From positions 62,001 through 126,000 of the forward strand of contig NZ_WQNE01000018.1 of assembly GCF_009759665.1 (NCBI RefSeq): a stretch of DNA of 64,000 nucleotides. Reading direction: 5' to 3'. The position numbers were made by a program, and so were the translations under genes. The notes beneath the pieces were generated by a model that saw only the letters and a list, made by a program, of their open reading frames with translations, made no database searches and was not told the origin of the DNA. Within the stretch, counting starts at the first letter, position 1. Every line of letters starts with the position of its first letter. This DNA is from Bradyrhizobium cajani. GTDB lineage: Bacteria; Pseudomonadota; Alphaproteobacteria; Rhizobiales; Xanthobacteraceae. Shown in pieces: positions 1 through 8,163 of this stretch.

Positions 1-173
1 GCGTTTCGGCAGGCGAGTACGAGGTCCTGTTTCATCTCGGCGAGTTTTTCGGCGATAGCGACGGCTTCCTGACCGTGACGCCGTTCCGCCTCCGCATCAA
101 GAACGTTGACGAGCATTTTCACCTGCCGCTGAAATTCACGCGCTGGGGCTATTCGCTGTTCCGCGGCGCCTGA
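1..173 (+). CDS. uraH: 5-hydroxyisourate hydrolase, 3' end only
   Basis: Only the last 57 codons are present; the gene enters from the left edge in the frame starting at base 3. The visible part (GEYEVLFHLGEFF, then HFHLPLKFTRWGYSLFRGA at the end) matches the C-terminal half of transthyretin-like HIU hydrolases, which end in a conserved Y-S-x-x-R-G motif; here YSLFRG. The family hydrolyses 5-hydroxyisourate in urate breakdown to allantoin. The gene converges on the ABC permease gene with no gap. Its presence fits the ureide and hydantoin theme of the next 12 kb. Confidence 0.85.
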   Translation, partial: VSAGEYEVLFHLGEFFGDSDGFLTVTPFRLRIKNVDEHFHLPLKFTRWGYSLFRGA

Positions 174-989
174 TCAGTTCGTCAGCCGCCGCGACAATCC
201 CGTGACGCGCTCCATCATCGCAACCAGCGCGACGGTCGCGATGATCAGCACGCCCGACAGCGCCGCGATGGTGACGTCGAGCTTGCCCTCGAGGTCCTGC
301 CACATCCGGATCGGCAGCATGTCGGTGGCGGCATCGCGCAGGAACAGCGAGACCGGGACGTTGTCGAAGGACGACATGAAGGCGATGAAGGCGCCCGCGA
401 TGATGCCCGGCCGGATCAGCGGCAGCACGATGCGGCGGAACGTGTAGAGACGGCTGGCGCCAAGCACCGCCGAGCTTTCGAGCAGGGTCGGCTCCAGCTG
501 GGCGAGGGCTGCGACCGTGTTGCGAACCACATAGGGGACGCAGACCACGGTGTGGCCGATCACCAGTGTCAGCGGCGAGACCGGCAGGCCAACCAGCGAG
601 AACAGCATCAGGGCGGCAAGGCCGAAGGCCAGCGCCGGCAACACGAGCGGCGACATGAAGAGGGAATCGAGCAGCCGCGCCGACAGCGTTCGCGACCGCG
701 AGATGGCCAGCGCGGCCGCAACGCCGAGCACGACGGACAGGCCCGTCGCCCACAGCGCGACGAAGAGGCTGTTCTTGGCCGCGAAGTGCAGCTGCCATGC
801 ATTCCAGAGCTCAACGTACCAGCGCAGCGAATAACCCGGCGGGGGGAAGCGCAGCGAGAATCCGCTGGTGAAGGAGACGATCAGGACCACGAGCGACGGC
901 GCGATGATCAGGATCAGCGCGATGATCGCAACCACGATCATGACGAGTTCGAAGCTGAATGCTTCCAGGGTGCGTTTGCGGCCGCTCAT
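174..989 (-). CDS. ABC transporter permease, PotC-like
   Basis: A 271-residue inner-membrane permease with about six hydrophobic segments. The EAA-type loop is visible as ESSAVLGASRLYTFRRIVLP followed by a conserved G (about residues 175-195). The family (PotC/YdcV) forms the second channel subunit of importers for polyamines or related organic cations. It is the last gene of the minus-strand operon ATPase, binding protein, permease, permease, and its ATG at 989 overlaps the stop of the upstream permease, so the two are translationally coupled. The substrate cannot be read from the permease. Confidence 0.88.
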   Translation of the reverse strand: MSGRKRTLEAFSFELVMIVVAIIALILIIAPSLVVLIVSFTSGFSLRFPPPGYSLRWYVELWNAWQLHFAAKNSLFVALWATGLSVVLGVAAALAISRSRTLSARLLDSLFMSPLVLPALAFGLAALMLFSLVGLPVSPLTLVIGHTVVCVPYVVRNTVAALAQLEPTLLESSAVLGASRLYTFRRIVLPLIRPGIIAGAFIAFMSSFDNVPVSLFLRDAATDMLPIRMWQDLEGKLDVTIAALSGVLIIATVALVAMMERVTGLSRRLTN

Positions 990-1852
990 TAGGCGCCTCC
1001 GTAGCCACGCGATAGACGGCCGAGGGTGGTGAATACCGAGACCACCGCGAGCACGGCGAGCAGGAAGATGATCGAGATTGCGGCCGCAAACGGCCAGTTC
1101 TGCAAGGTCGAGGCCTGCTGGTAGAGATACATCGGCATGAACAGCATCTGCCCGCCACCGACCAGCGACTGGGTGATGAAGGCCGTGATGGCGGCGGCAT
1201 AGGTCAGCGTGCAGCCGGCGATCACGCCGGGCAGTGACAGCGGCAGCACGATCCGGAAGAAGGTGCGCCAGCTCCCGGCGCCGAGCGAGCAGGAGGCATC
1301 GTCGAGATTGGGGTCGATGCGGCCGAGCACGGTGATCAGCGGCAGCGTCATCAGCGGCATCTGCACCTGCGCCAGCGCAATCACCACGCCGAACTGGGTG
1401 TAGAGCAATTTCAAGGGTGTATCGATGATGCCGAGCGATTGCAGCGTTGCGTTGATGATGCCCTGGCGGCCCAGGATGACGATCCAGGCGAAGGTGCGCA
1501 CCACCACGCTGGTCAGAAGCGGCAGCAGCACGACCATGATGATGATGGTCTGAAGCTTTGGCCCGACCCGCTGGTAGAGCCAGGCGATGGGAAAGCCGAG
1601 CACCAGGCAGACGGCCGTCACCTCGGCCCCCAGCAGCAGCGTCGAGCCGAGAACGCCGAGGCTGAAGGGGTCGGTGAGGAAGTGCAGGTACTGGCCGAGC
1701 CCCCAATGGAGCCCGGCCGTGTCGTTGTGCAGCGAGAGCCAGAGCAATTGCAGCAGCGGTGCGACGAAGAACAGCAGGAAGAACAGCGCCAGTGGCGCTG
1801 CCAATCCCATTCCGTAGGAGGTGACGTCCCGTGACGCCGGTGCTGCGCCCAT
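989..1852 (-). CDS. ABC transporter permease, PotB-like
   Basis: A 287-residue permease beginning MGAAPASRDV with a hydrophobic first segment and the EAA loop DASCSLGAGSWRTFFRIVLP (about residues 186-205). It pairs with the downstream PotC-like permease to form a heterodimeric channel. It starts only three bases after the stop of the binding-protein gene, as expected in one operon. PotB-type family membership is clear from size, topology and gene order; the substrate is not known. Confidence 0.88.
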   Translation of the reverse strand: MGAAPASRDVTSYGMGLAAPLALFFLLFFVAPLLQLLWLSLHNDTAGLHWGLGQYLHFLTDPFSLGVLGSTLLLGAEVTAVCLVLGFPIAWLYQRVGPKLQTIIIMVVLLPLLTSVVVRTFAWIVILGRQGIINATLQSLGIIDTPLKLLYTQFGVVIALAQVQMPLMTLPLITVLGRIDPNLDDASCSLGAGSWRTFFRIVLPLSLPGVIAGCTLTYAAAITAFITQSLVGGGQMLFMPMYLYQQASTLQNWPFAAAISIIFLLAVLAVVSVFTTLGRLSRGYGGA

Positions 1853-1855
1853 AAC

Positions 1856-2902
1856 TTAAATCTTGATCTCGCGGTTGAAGCGCTCGATCCAGGCCGAGCG
1901 CTGCTCGTTGATCTTCTTCCAGTCCTGGAACACGAACTTCTGCTTCAGTTCAGTAGTGTCCTTGGCGAGCAGGCGTGCGATCTCGCCGCCCATCGTCACC
2001 TTGGAATTGGTCGGGACGATCAGATAGGGCGGGTTCATCAGCGTGGTCTGGACCTCAGGCGTCAGCGCCGCCTCGATCAGCTTGAAGGCCAGCTCGCGGT
2101 TCGGCGAGTTCTTGACGACGTGGATCGTGGTCTTGAAGGCGATGGCGCCTTCCTTCGGGGCCACGAACTCGACCGGCACGCCGCGGGCCTTCAGGATCTG
2201 GATGGCGTTGAAATTGCCGGGCGAGATGTCGATCTGGCCTTGCTGGAACAGGGTCGCGAGCGCGCCGGGATTGGTGGCGACCGCGGCGAGATTGGGCTTC
2301 AGCTCCTCGAGCGCCTTGAAGCCGGGATCGACGTTCGCCTCGGAGCCGCCGCGCATCTTGGCGATCTCGACCAGCCAACCGGTGCCGAGCGTCGAGTTGA
2401 GGTTGGTGATGCCGACGCGGCCCTTGAACTCGGACTTCCAGAGATCGGCCCATGAAGTCGGCGGCGTCTTGACGGTTTCCGGATTGTAGGTGAGGCCGAC
2501 GACCTGAAAGAACGGGGCAGGGCCCATCGGCTCCTGCGCCTCGGCGATCAGGTCCTTGTAACAGGCGCTTTTCTCAACGGGATAGGGCTCAACGAGATCC
2601 TGGCCGATGGCGACGAGGGCCGGACCGGGATCGTGCAGCATGACGTCGATCGGCGGATTGGCCTTGGCGGCAGTCACCTTCGCGATCTGGTCGACCGAGA
2701 GCATGGGGTCGAGCACCATCGCGGCATCGGTGTTTGCCTTGCGGAAGGCCGGCACCAGCACGGCCTTGTGGGCTTCCTCCCAGCTTCCGGTGAAGGTCGC
2801 AAACACCAGCGGGCGGGCCTGGGCGAAACTCAGCCCGGGAAACGCCTTCATGGCGCCGAGTGTGAGCGCGGTCGTCATCAGGCTTCGGCGGTTCAGGATC
2901 AT
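1856..2902 (-). CDS. ABC transporter periplasmic binding protein, PotD-like
   Basis: A 348-residue extracytoplasmic solute-binding protein. I chose the ATG at 2902 because it gives a proper export signal: MILNRRSLMTTALTLGAMKA, then a hydrophobic stretch ending in SFAQA, the likely signal-peptidase site near residue 26. The mature part (FATFTGSWEEAHKAVLVPAF, and VGLTYNPETVKTPPTSWADL) is typical of the PotD/AfuA type-2 periplasmic binding fold. It captures the ligand for the two downstream permeases. The family takes polyamines, iron chelates or thiamine; with amidase and hydantoin genes nearby a nitrogenous ligand is plausible but not shown. Confidence 0.88.
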   Translation of the reverse strand: MILNRRSLMTTALTLGAMKAFPGLSFAQARPLVFATFTGSWEEAHKAVLVPAFRKANTDAAMVLDPMLSVDQIAKVTAAKANPPIDVMLHDPGPALVAIGQDLVEPYPVEKSACYKDLIAEAQEPMGPAPFFQVVGLTYNPETVKTPPTSWADLWKSEFKGRVGITNLNSTLGTGWLVEIAKMRGGSEANVDPGFKALEELKPNLAAVATNPGALATLFQQGQIDISPGNFNAIQILKARGVPVEFVAPKEGAIAFKTTIHVVKNSPNRELAFKLIEAALTPEVQTTLMNPPYLIVPTNSKVTMGGEIARLLAKDTTELKQKFVFQDWKKINEQRSAWIERFNREIKI

Positions 2903-2931
2903 GTCGAACTCCGTGTGGACAAGGACTGGAA

Positions 2932-4026
2932 CTAAAGCGTTGCGGGAAAGGCGTTGGCGAGCGATGGGGCGAGCGGGGCGAGGCGCACCGCAGCGCCGTT
3001 CTCCAGCGCGCGCGTCTCGCCGATGCGCGCCTGGGAGACCTTGACGCCGGAGCCGTCGGCGGTGGTGACCTCGTGCACGACGGTCGCCCCAAGCGGTAGC
3101 GACATGCCGACCACGCCGGCAAAGCCGGTCTCGTCGCCGACGAATTGCAGATGCTCGGGGCGGATGCACACGGTGACGCGGCCGCCCTCGGCGAGGGCGC
3201 CCGCCGCCGGCCGCGCGATGATCTCCGCGCCGGCATCGAGACGCACTTTTGCGGCCGTGCGATCCGCGGAGACGACAATGCCGGGCATGCGGTTGGTCGA
3301 GCCGACAAAGGTGTTCACGAACAGGGTCTGCGGCCGGTCGTAGACGTCGGATGGCGTGCCGAACTGCTCGAGCTTGCCATGGCTCAGTACCGCGACGCGA
3401 TCGGCCATCGACAAGGCTTCTTCCTGGTCGTGGGTCACGATCAGCGTGGTGATGCCGGAGACGCGCTGCAGCCGCTTGACCTCGATCTGCATGTCGAGCC
3501 GCAGATTCTTGTCGAGCGCGGCAAAGGGCTCGTCGAGGAGCAGGATCGACGGCTTGATCGCAAGTGCGCGAGCCAGCGCGACGCGCTGCTGCTGGCCGCC
3601 GGAGAGCTGTCGCGGCAGCCGCTCGGCCATCGACGGCAACTGCACCAGCTCGAGCAGACGCTGCGCCTCGTGCTGGCGCGTCGCCCTGTCGATGCCGCGG
3701 GCGGCGAGGCCGTAAGCAACGTTCTCGCTGATCGACAGATGCGGAAACAGCGCGTAGTTCTGAAATACGATGCCGACCGCGCGCTTGTTCGGCGGCAGCG
3801 CGTCGACGATGTCGTCGCCGATGATGATGCGCCCCTGCGTCTGCGCGATGAAGCCGGCGATGATGCGCAGCAGAGTGGTCTTGCCGCAGCCGGACGGGCC
3901 GAGCAGGGCGATGATCTCACCGCCTTTGATGTCGAGATTGATGTTCTCGACCGCGAGCGCGCCGCTTGGATAGCGGTGGGTGACCGCGTCGACGACGAGC
4001 GAACGTCCGCTTGGCGCATCAGCCAT
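2932..4026 (-). CDS. ABC transporter ATPase, PotA-like
   Basis: A 364-residue ATPase that energises the PotB/PotC-like permeases. Walker A is GPSGCGKTT, the Q-loop is in FQNYALFPH, the signature is LSGGQQQRVALARA, Walker B is ILLLDEPFAALD and the switch His is in VTHDQEEAL. A C-terminal TOBE-like region (from about residue 245) is typical of Pot/CUT1 ATPases. The start at 4026 is set by a good ribosome site (GGGAGG) seven bases upstream. The gene diverges from the amidase across an 88-bp gap that must hold both promoters. Confidence 0.92.
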   Translation of the reverse strand: MADAPSGRSLVVDAVTHRYPSGALAVENINLDIKGGEIIALLGPSGCGKTTLLRIIAGFIAQTQGRIIIGDDIVDALPPNKRAVGIVFQNYALFPHLSISENVAYGLAARGIDRATRQHEAQRLLELVQLPSMAERLPRQLSGGQQQRVALARALAIKPSILLLDEPFAALDKNLRLDMQIEVKRLQRVSGITTLIVTHDQEEALSMADRVAVLSHGKLEQFGTPSDVYDRPQTLFVNTFVGSTNRMPGIVVSADRTAAKVRLDAGAEIIARPAAGALAEGGRVTVCIRPEHLQFVGDETGFAGVVGMSLPLGATVVHEVTTADGSGVKVSQARIGETRALENGAAVRLAPLAPSLANAFPATL

Positions 4027-4114
4027 GGTGTTGCCTCCCGTTACCCCAAAGCAGAAAGCAAGTCTCGTGCCCGCGCCTGTCGCTTTTCGGCGTACCTTTT
4101 GGCATGGTGGCCCG

Positions 4115-5497
4115 ATGACATCGATTTGCGACCTCACCGCCACAACCCTTGCGCGCGCCATCGCGCAGCGTGAGCTGTCCTCGCGAGAGGTCGTCGATGC
4201 CCATCTTGCGCGGATCACGGAACAGGACGCGCAATTGGCGGCGTTCGTGACCGTCGATACCGAGAGCGCTCGCCGTGCTGCGCAAATCTGCGATGCCGCT
4301 TCCACGCCGATCGGCCCGCTGCATGGCGTACCTGTCGCGATCAAGGACCTCACCGACACCGCGGGGCTTACGACCACCTACGGATCGGTGCTGTTTCGCG
4401 ACCATGTGCCGGCCGAGGACGATTTCGTGGTCGCGCGGCTGCGGCGCGCCGGCGCGATCATTCTGGGAAAGACCAACACGCCGGAGTTCGGCTTCGGTGC
4501 GGTCTGCACCAACAAATTGTGCGGGCCGACGCGCAATCCGTTCGATGCCGCGCTGACCTCCGGCGGATCGTCCGGCGGCTCCGCCGTTGCGGTCGCGGCC
4601 GGCATGGTGCCGCTGGCACATGGCACCGATTTTGGCGGCTCGGTGCGCACCCCCGCAAGCTTCTGCGACGTCGCTTCGATCAGGCCGACGCCCGGCCGCA
4701 TCGCGTCGCCACGTCGTCCACTCGGCTGGGACATGCTGGCCACCCACGGCTTCCTCGCCCGTGGTGTCGATGACCTCGAACTCGCGCTGTCGGTATGTGG
4801 AAGAGGCGATACGAATGATCCGCTCTCGACCGCTGTCGCCGCCGACGATCGGCCGCTTGCCGGATGCCCCCGGATCGCGGTCACGCCCGATTTCGGTGTT
4901 GCGCCGGTTGCGCGCGATGTTCGCGCACGCTTCGCTACGGCTTGCGAGGCCCTGGCGCGCGTTGGCGATGTCGTGCCGTCCTCTCCCGATTGCGGCGGGG
5001 CGATCGAAGCTTTCCGCACGCTGCGCGCCGCGCACATCGCCAACAGCTATGGCGAACTGCTGAGGACGCGCCGTGCCGAGCTCACGCCCACCGTGATCTG
5101 GAACATCGAAGCGGGCGCAAAGCTCTCGGCGGACGACTACCTCAACGCCGAGCGGCGCCGCACGACGATCTACCGCAGCTTTCACGAGCTGTTCACACGG
5201 GCCGATGTCCTGGTCGCGCCGGCGGCGTCCGTGTTCCCCTGGCCGAACGAGATCAGCGATGTCACCATGATCGACGGTGCGGCGCTGGAGACGCCGATCG
5301 ATTATCTCGCCGTCACCTTCATCGTGTCGCTGGTCGGTTTCCCGGTCCTGACTTTGCCGGTGCCGCGAGGAGAGAATGAGTTGCCGTTCGGCATCCAGAT
5401 CATCGCCCCGCAGGGGTGCGAATCCCGCCTGTTTGCCTTCGGCCGTACCATCGAACACGAATTGGGCTTTTCGCATCGCCGGCCAAAGCTCCCCTAG
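4115..5497 (+). CDS. amidase signature family hydrolase
   Basis: A 460-residue amidase signature enzyme. The Ser-cisSer-Lys triad is visible: Lys in VAIKDL (about residue 75), the Gly/Ser-rich SGGSSGGS (about 150) and the nucleophile Ser in TDFGGSVR (about 175). Family members cleave amides including carbamoyl and ureido compounds (AtzF, allophanate hydrolase and GatA relatives). It sits between the Pot-type importer and the hydantoin-type genes, so it could take the open-ring product of the hydantoinase or an imported amide. ATG 4115 was preferred over upstream in-frame codons because it begins at the usual N-terminal helix. Its stop overlaps the convergent racemase-like gene by four bases. 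Confidence 0.88.
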   Translation: MTSICDLTATTLARAIAQRELSSREVVDAHLARITEQDAQLAAFVTVDTESARRAAQICDAASTPIGPLHGVPVAIKDLTDTAGLTTTYGSVLFRDHVPAEDDFVVARLRRAGAIILGKTNTPEFGFGAVCTNKLCGPTRNPFDAALTSGGSSGGSAVAVAAGMVPLAHGTDFGGSVRTPASFCDVASIRPTPGRIASPRRPLGWDMLATHGFLARGVDDLELALSVCGRGDTNDPLSTAVAADDRPLAGCPRIAVTPDFGVAPVARDVRARFATACEALARVGDVVPSSPDCGGAIEAFRTLRAAHIANSYGELLRTRRAELTPTVIWNIEAGAKLSADDYLNAERRRTTIYRSFHELFTRADVLVAPAASVFPWPNEISDVTMIDGAALETPIDYLAVTFIVSLVGFPVLTLPVPRGENELPFGIQIIAPQGCESRLFAFGRTIEHELGFSHRRPKLP

Positions 5498-6243
5498 CTG
5501 TCGCGATGCTCGAGCCGGGCCGCGAGCGCGTCGGCAAGACCAATGGTGGGTTTTGCGGCGGGCCGGCGGAACGTGCCCGCCGTCGCCTTGCGCAGGCGCA
5601 GCGCCACGAGCGCTTCGGCCTGCTTCACGGCGGCAACGACCTGGTCGACGACGGGGACGGGGATCCGGTCGGCAACGCGTTCGGCCAAGCCCGAGAGCGG
5701 TGCACCGGCAAAGATCAGGACATCGGCCTCGTCCTCGACGATGGCGCGCTGCGCGAGCGCAACGAGCAGGTCTTCTTTTTCGGTGCCGACCTCGGAGATC
5801 GCCTGGAACGGCGCATCCAGCATGCGGATCCCGGCGCAGCGCTCCCACAGCCCGTGGTCGCGGACGCATTCCTCGTACCAGGGTCCCAGCGCCTGGGCGA
5901 AGGTGACGATGGCAAAGCGGCGCCCGGCCATGCAGGCGGTCAGCATCGCGGCTTCCGCCATGCCGACCACGGGAATGTCGAACGTCTCGCGCGCGGCGAA
6001 CACGCCGGGATCGCCGAAGGCGGCGATGATCGCGGCATCGACCTTGGTGTGCCGCTCGGCCAGCATCTCCAGCGCGATGGCGCCGCCGATCTGCGCCTCG
6101 GTGCGGGTCGCGATATAGGGCACGCCGCGAGTCGCGGTGCAGGGCACAAGCTCGGTGCCGGACGCGGCCGCGCGCTGCCCTACACCCATCATCAGGTGCG
6201 TGACGTCGGTGCTGGTGTTGGGGTTGAGCAGAAGCAGCTTCAT
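5494..6243 (-). CDS. Asp/Glu/hydantoin racemase superfamily protein, lacking the usual cysteines
   Basis: A 249-residue protein with the hydantoin-racemase start MKLLLLNPNTS and the motif AAFGDPG at residues 74-80. Active hydantoin and allantoin racemases use two Cys, normally in ACFGDPG and GCAG. Here position 75 is Ala and the second site reads FAGAPLSG (about 178-185), so both catalytic Cys appear to be missing. It is next to GntR, an amidase and a hydantoinase, so a ureide role is likely, but two-base racemisation is doubtful. It may be a lyase, a hydrolase or a binding protein of the same fold. The gene starts three bases after the GntR stop and was probably co-transcribed with it. Confidence 0.8.
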   Translation of the reverse strand: MKLLLLNPNTSTDVTHLMMGVGQRAAASGTELVPCTATRGVPYIATRTEAQIGGAIALEMLAERHTKVDAAIIAAFGDPGVFAARETFDIPVVGMAEAAMLTACMAGRRFAIVTFAQALGPWYEECVRDHGLWERCAGIRMLDAPFQAISEVGTEKEDLLVALAQRAIVEDEADVLIFAGAPLSGLAERVADRIPVPVVDQVVAAVKQAEALVALRLRKATAGTFRRPAAKPTIGLADALAARLEHRDS

Positions 6244-6246
6244 GGT

Positions 6247-6957
6247 TCAGGCCGCCGTCTGCTTGGCTTGCGAGGTGGCGAGGACTTCGAGCAGCGCCGT
6301 GCCGGTGCGCGCGACATGGGCGCCGAGCAGGCGACCGGCCGCTTCGCCGTCACGCGCCTCGAGGGCGGCCAGGATATCGGCGTGCTCGTCGACCGAATTG
6401 CTCCAGCGCCGGTCGGCGCCGAGCGCGAGGTAGCGCGCGCGTTCGGCACGCGAGATCAGCGTCTCGTGCGCCTCCCGGAGCGGCGTGTTGCGGGCCATGC
6501 GGACGATGCTGTTGTGAATCTCGCCGTTGATGGCGAAGTAGTCGTCCAGCTTGCCGTTGCGGTGGTGACCCTCCATGCGGGTCTGAAGTGTGCGCAGGCG
6601 GGCGAGATCGCGCGCGGTCGCGCGTTCCGCGGCGAGCTCGGCGGCGAGCCGCTCGATGCCGGCCAGCGCCTCGAACAATTCCGAAATGCCGTCGATGGCG
6701 ATGTCGGCGATGCGCGGGCTGCGGTTGGGGCGCAGCTCGATCAACCCTTCCGCCGCGAGCACTTTCATCGCCTCGCGCAGGGGGGTGCGCGACACGCCCA
6801 GCTCCTTGGACAGTCTGGTCTCCTGGGTCTGCGATCCCGGCGGTAGCTCGCCGCGAATGATCATCGTCCGCATCCGCGCGGCGGCGCGCTCGTGCAGGCC
6901 CATCCTCTTGAGTTTGGGCGATTTTCGGCTCTTCGGGGTTTCCGGCTTCTGCTGCAC
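6247..6957 (-). CDS. GntR-family (FCD) transcriptional regulator
   Basis: A 236-residue regulator. The N-terminal winged helix is clear (MIIRGELPPGSQTQETRLSK, then LGVSRTPLREAMKVLAAEGL, about residues 33-72). It is followed by an all-helical FCD ligand domain with a metal-site-like pattern (EIHNSIVR, and the terminal helix with HVARTG). The family represses neighbouring catabolic genes until a small carboxylate or ureide binds. The gene diverges from the ABC-hydantoinase operon, and a 17-bp palindrome in the gap (7057-7073) is its probable operator. The GTG at 6957 gives a longer basic N-terminus; an ATG at 6903 (MGLHERAA) is also possible. Confidence 0.9.
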   Translation of the reverse strand: MQQKPETPKSRKSPKLKRMGLHERAAARMRTMIIRGELPPGSQTQETRLSKELGVSRTPLREAMKVLAAEGLIELRPNRSPRIADIAIDGISELFEALAGIERLAAELAAERATARDLARLRTLQTRMEGHHRNGKLDDYFAINGEIHNSIVRMARNTPLREAHETLISRAERARYLALGADRRWSNSVDEHADILAALEARDGEAAGRLLGAHVARTGTALLEVLATSQAKQTAA

Positions 6958-7056
6958 GCGCGCCTCGTTGCTTCAGTTCATCCTAGCCGTTTCCGGCTCC
7001 CTGGCCTGCTCAAAATACCGACGCATGTAGCTGAAAACAATAGCACAACGCGCAAA

Positions 7057-7073
7057 TTGTATGCAGCATGCAA
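7057..7073. promoter_or_regulatory. probable GntR operator palindrome
   Basis: TTGTATGC-A-GCATGCAA is a 17-bp near-perfect palindrome (one mismatched pair) in the gap between the divergent GntR gene and the ABC operon. FCD-type GntR proteins commonly bind TTGTATNCAA-like palindromes. It is placed to control both directions. Assignment to this regulator is inference. Confidence 0.6.
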
Positions 7074-7120
7074 AAACCGGATTGCGCTGCCGCGAAGGCC
7101 GACCGATGATCTTGGAAGAC

Positions 7121-7138
7121 GCGCGAGATCTCTCGCGC
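7121..7138. repeat. inverted repeat in the leader of the ABC operon
   Basis: GCGCGAGA-TC-TCTCGCGC is a perfect 8-bp inverted repeat with a two-base centre. It ends 20 bases before the ATG of the binding-protein gene, just upstream of its ribosome site (CGGAG). It may be a second operator or an mRNA hairpin that affects translation; the two cannot be told apart by eye. Confidence 0.45.
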
Positions 7139-7158
7139 TTTCCGAAACGGAGTAAGCG

Positions 7159-8163
7159 ATGCGAACGGGTTTGCGACTGGGCCTCGTGATGATGGCGGCG
7201 ATGTTCGGGGCAGGCGATCTTGCTTCCGCGCAGACCGCGAGGATCAAGCTTGGCTACGCCAAATGCGCGCACTGCCTGCCGATGTCGCTGATTCCAGGCA
7301 TGGCGAAGGGCGTCGAGGTCGAGGCGACCGGATTCAACTCCGGCAATGACGTGCTTACCGCCCTGGTGTCGAAGAGCATCGACGTCGCACAGGTTACCTA
7401 CCTCCACTACATCACCGCGCTCGACAAGGGCTTTGACCTCGTCGCCGTATCAGGCCAGATCAATGGCGGGTCCGAATGCCTCTCCTCCGCCAAGCTGAAC
7501 CTTCCCCCCGAGGACTGGGCCGCGTTCAAGGCGACCGTTGTGAAAGCGAAGAGCGACGGCCAACCGATGAAGGTCGCGGCGTCCCGCGGCAACGCGCAGG
7601 ACATCCACATGCGCGGCGCGTTCCTCAAGCAGGGCGTGGATCCCAACAAGGACATCCAGTTCATCAACATCCCCAATCCGTCCGACCACCTCGCAGCGCT
7701 CCAGCGCGGCGAGGTCGACATGATCTGCTCGGTCGAGCCGTTCGCCTCGCAGATACGGATTGCCGGCGCGGGCAAGCACTTCGTGCTGCCGTATGACCAG
7801 GCCGCGGGCAATCTGACCAATTTGATCGTCACCCGTTCCGACGTGATCGCGAGCCAGCGCGCCGGCATCCAGGGCGTGGTCGGCGCCGTGGTCGAGCTCG
7901 ACAAGAAGCTGCTCGCCGACAACGGGCCTTGGATCGAGGTCATCAACAAGCTCACCGGCCTCGACAAGACGGTGGCGACCGAGGCACTGAAGAATGCCTC
8001 GCCGGATCCCGCGATCCATCGTTCGCAGACGCTCGCGATCGCTGCGATGATGCGCGACCTCAAATACATCTCGAAGGACGTCTCCGCGGAAGCGGAGAAG
8101 AACATGGACTATTCGTTCCTGGAGAAGGCCACAGGAAAGGCCAAGAATGACCTCGGTTACTGA
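7159..8163 (+). CDS. ABC transporter substrate-binding protein, NMT1/SsuA-like
   Basis: A 334-residue binding protein with a signal peptide (basic MRTGLRLG, a hydrophobic core, cleavage near LASAQ at about residue 25). The body resembles the SsuA/TauA/NMT1 family that binds sulfonates, pyrimidines or hydantoin-like ligands (VTYLHYITALDKGFDLVAVSG; MICSVEPFASQIR). An odd feature is the Cys pair CAHC at about residues 37-40, near where the ligand site begins, plus further Cys in GSECLSS and MICSVE. A strong ribosome site (CGGAG) precedes ATG 7159. It is the first gene of an operon running to 11,936 and is probably repressed by the divergent GntR. Confidence 0.88.
   Translation: MRTGLRLGLVMMAAMFGAGDLASAQTARIKLGYAKCAHCLPMSLIPGMAKGVEVEATGFNSGNDVLTALVSKSIDVAQVTYLHYITALDKGFDLVAVSGQINGGSECLSSAKLNLPPEDWAAFKATVVKAKSDGQPMKVAASRGNAQDIHMRGAFLKQGVDPNKDIQFINIPNPSDHLAALQRGEVDMICSVEPFASQIRIAGAGKHFVLPYDQAAGNLTNLIVTRSDVIASQRAGIQGVVGAVVELDKKLLADNGPWIEVINKLTGLDKTVATEALKNASPDPAIHRSQTLAIAAMMRDLKYISKDVSAEAEKNMDYSFLEKATGKAKNDLGY

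Noticed and set aside
174..1706. A single 510-residue permease protein
   Set aside because: The N-terminal part is an out-of-frame shadow of the PotB-like gene; true permease sequence starts at the ATG at 989 (MSGRKRTLEAF), overlapping the upstream stop as expected in an operon.
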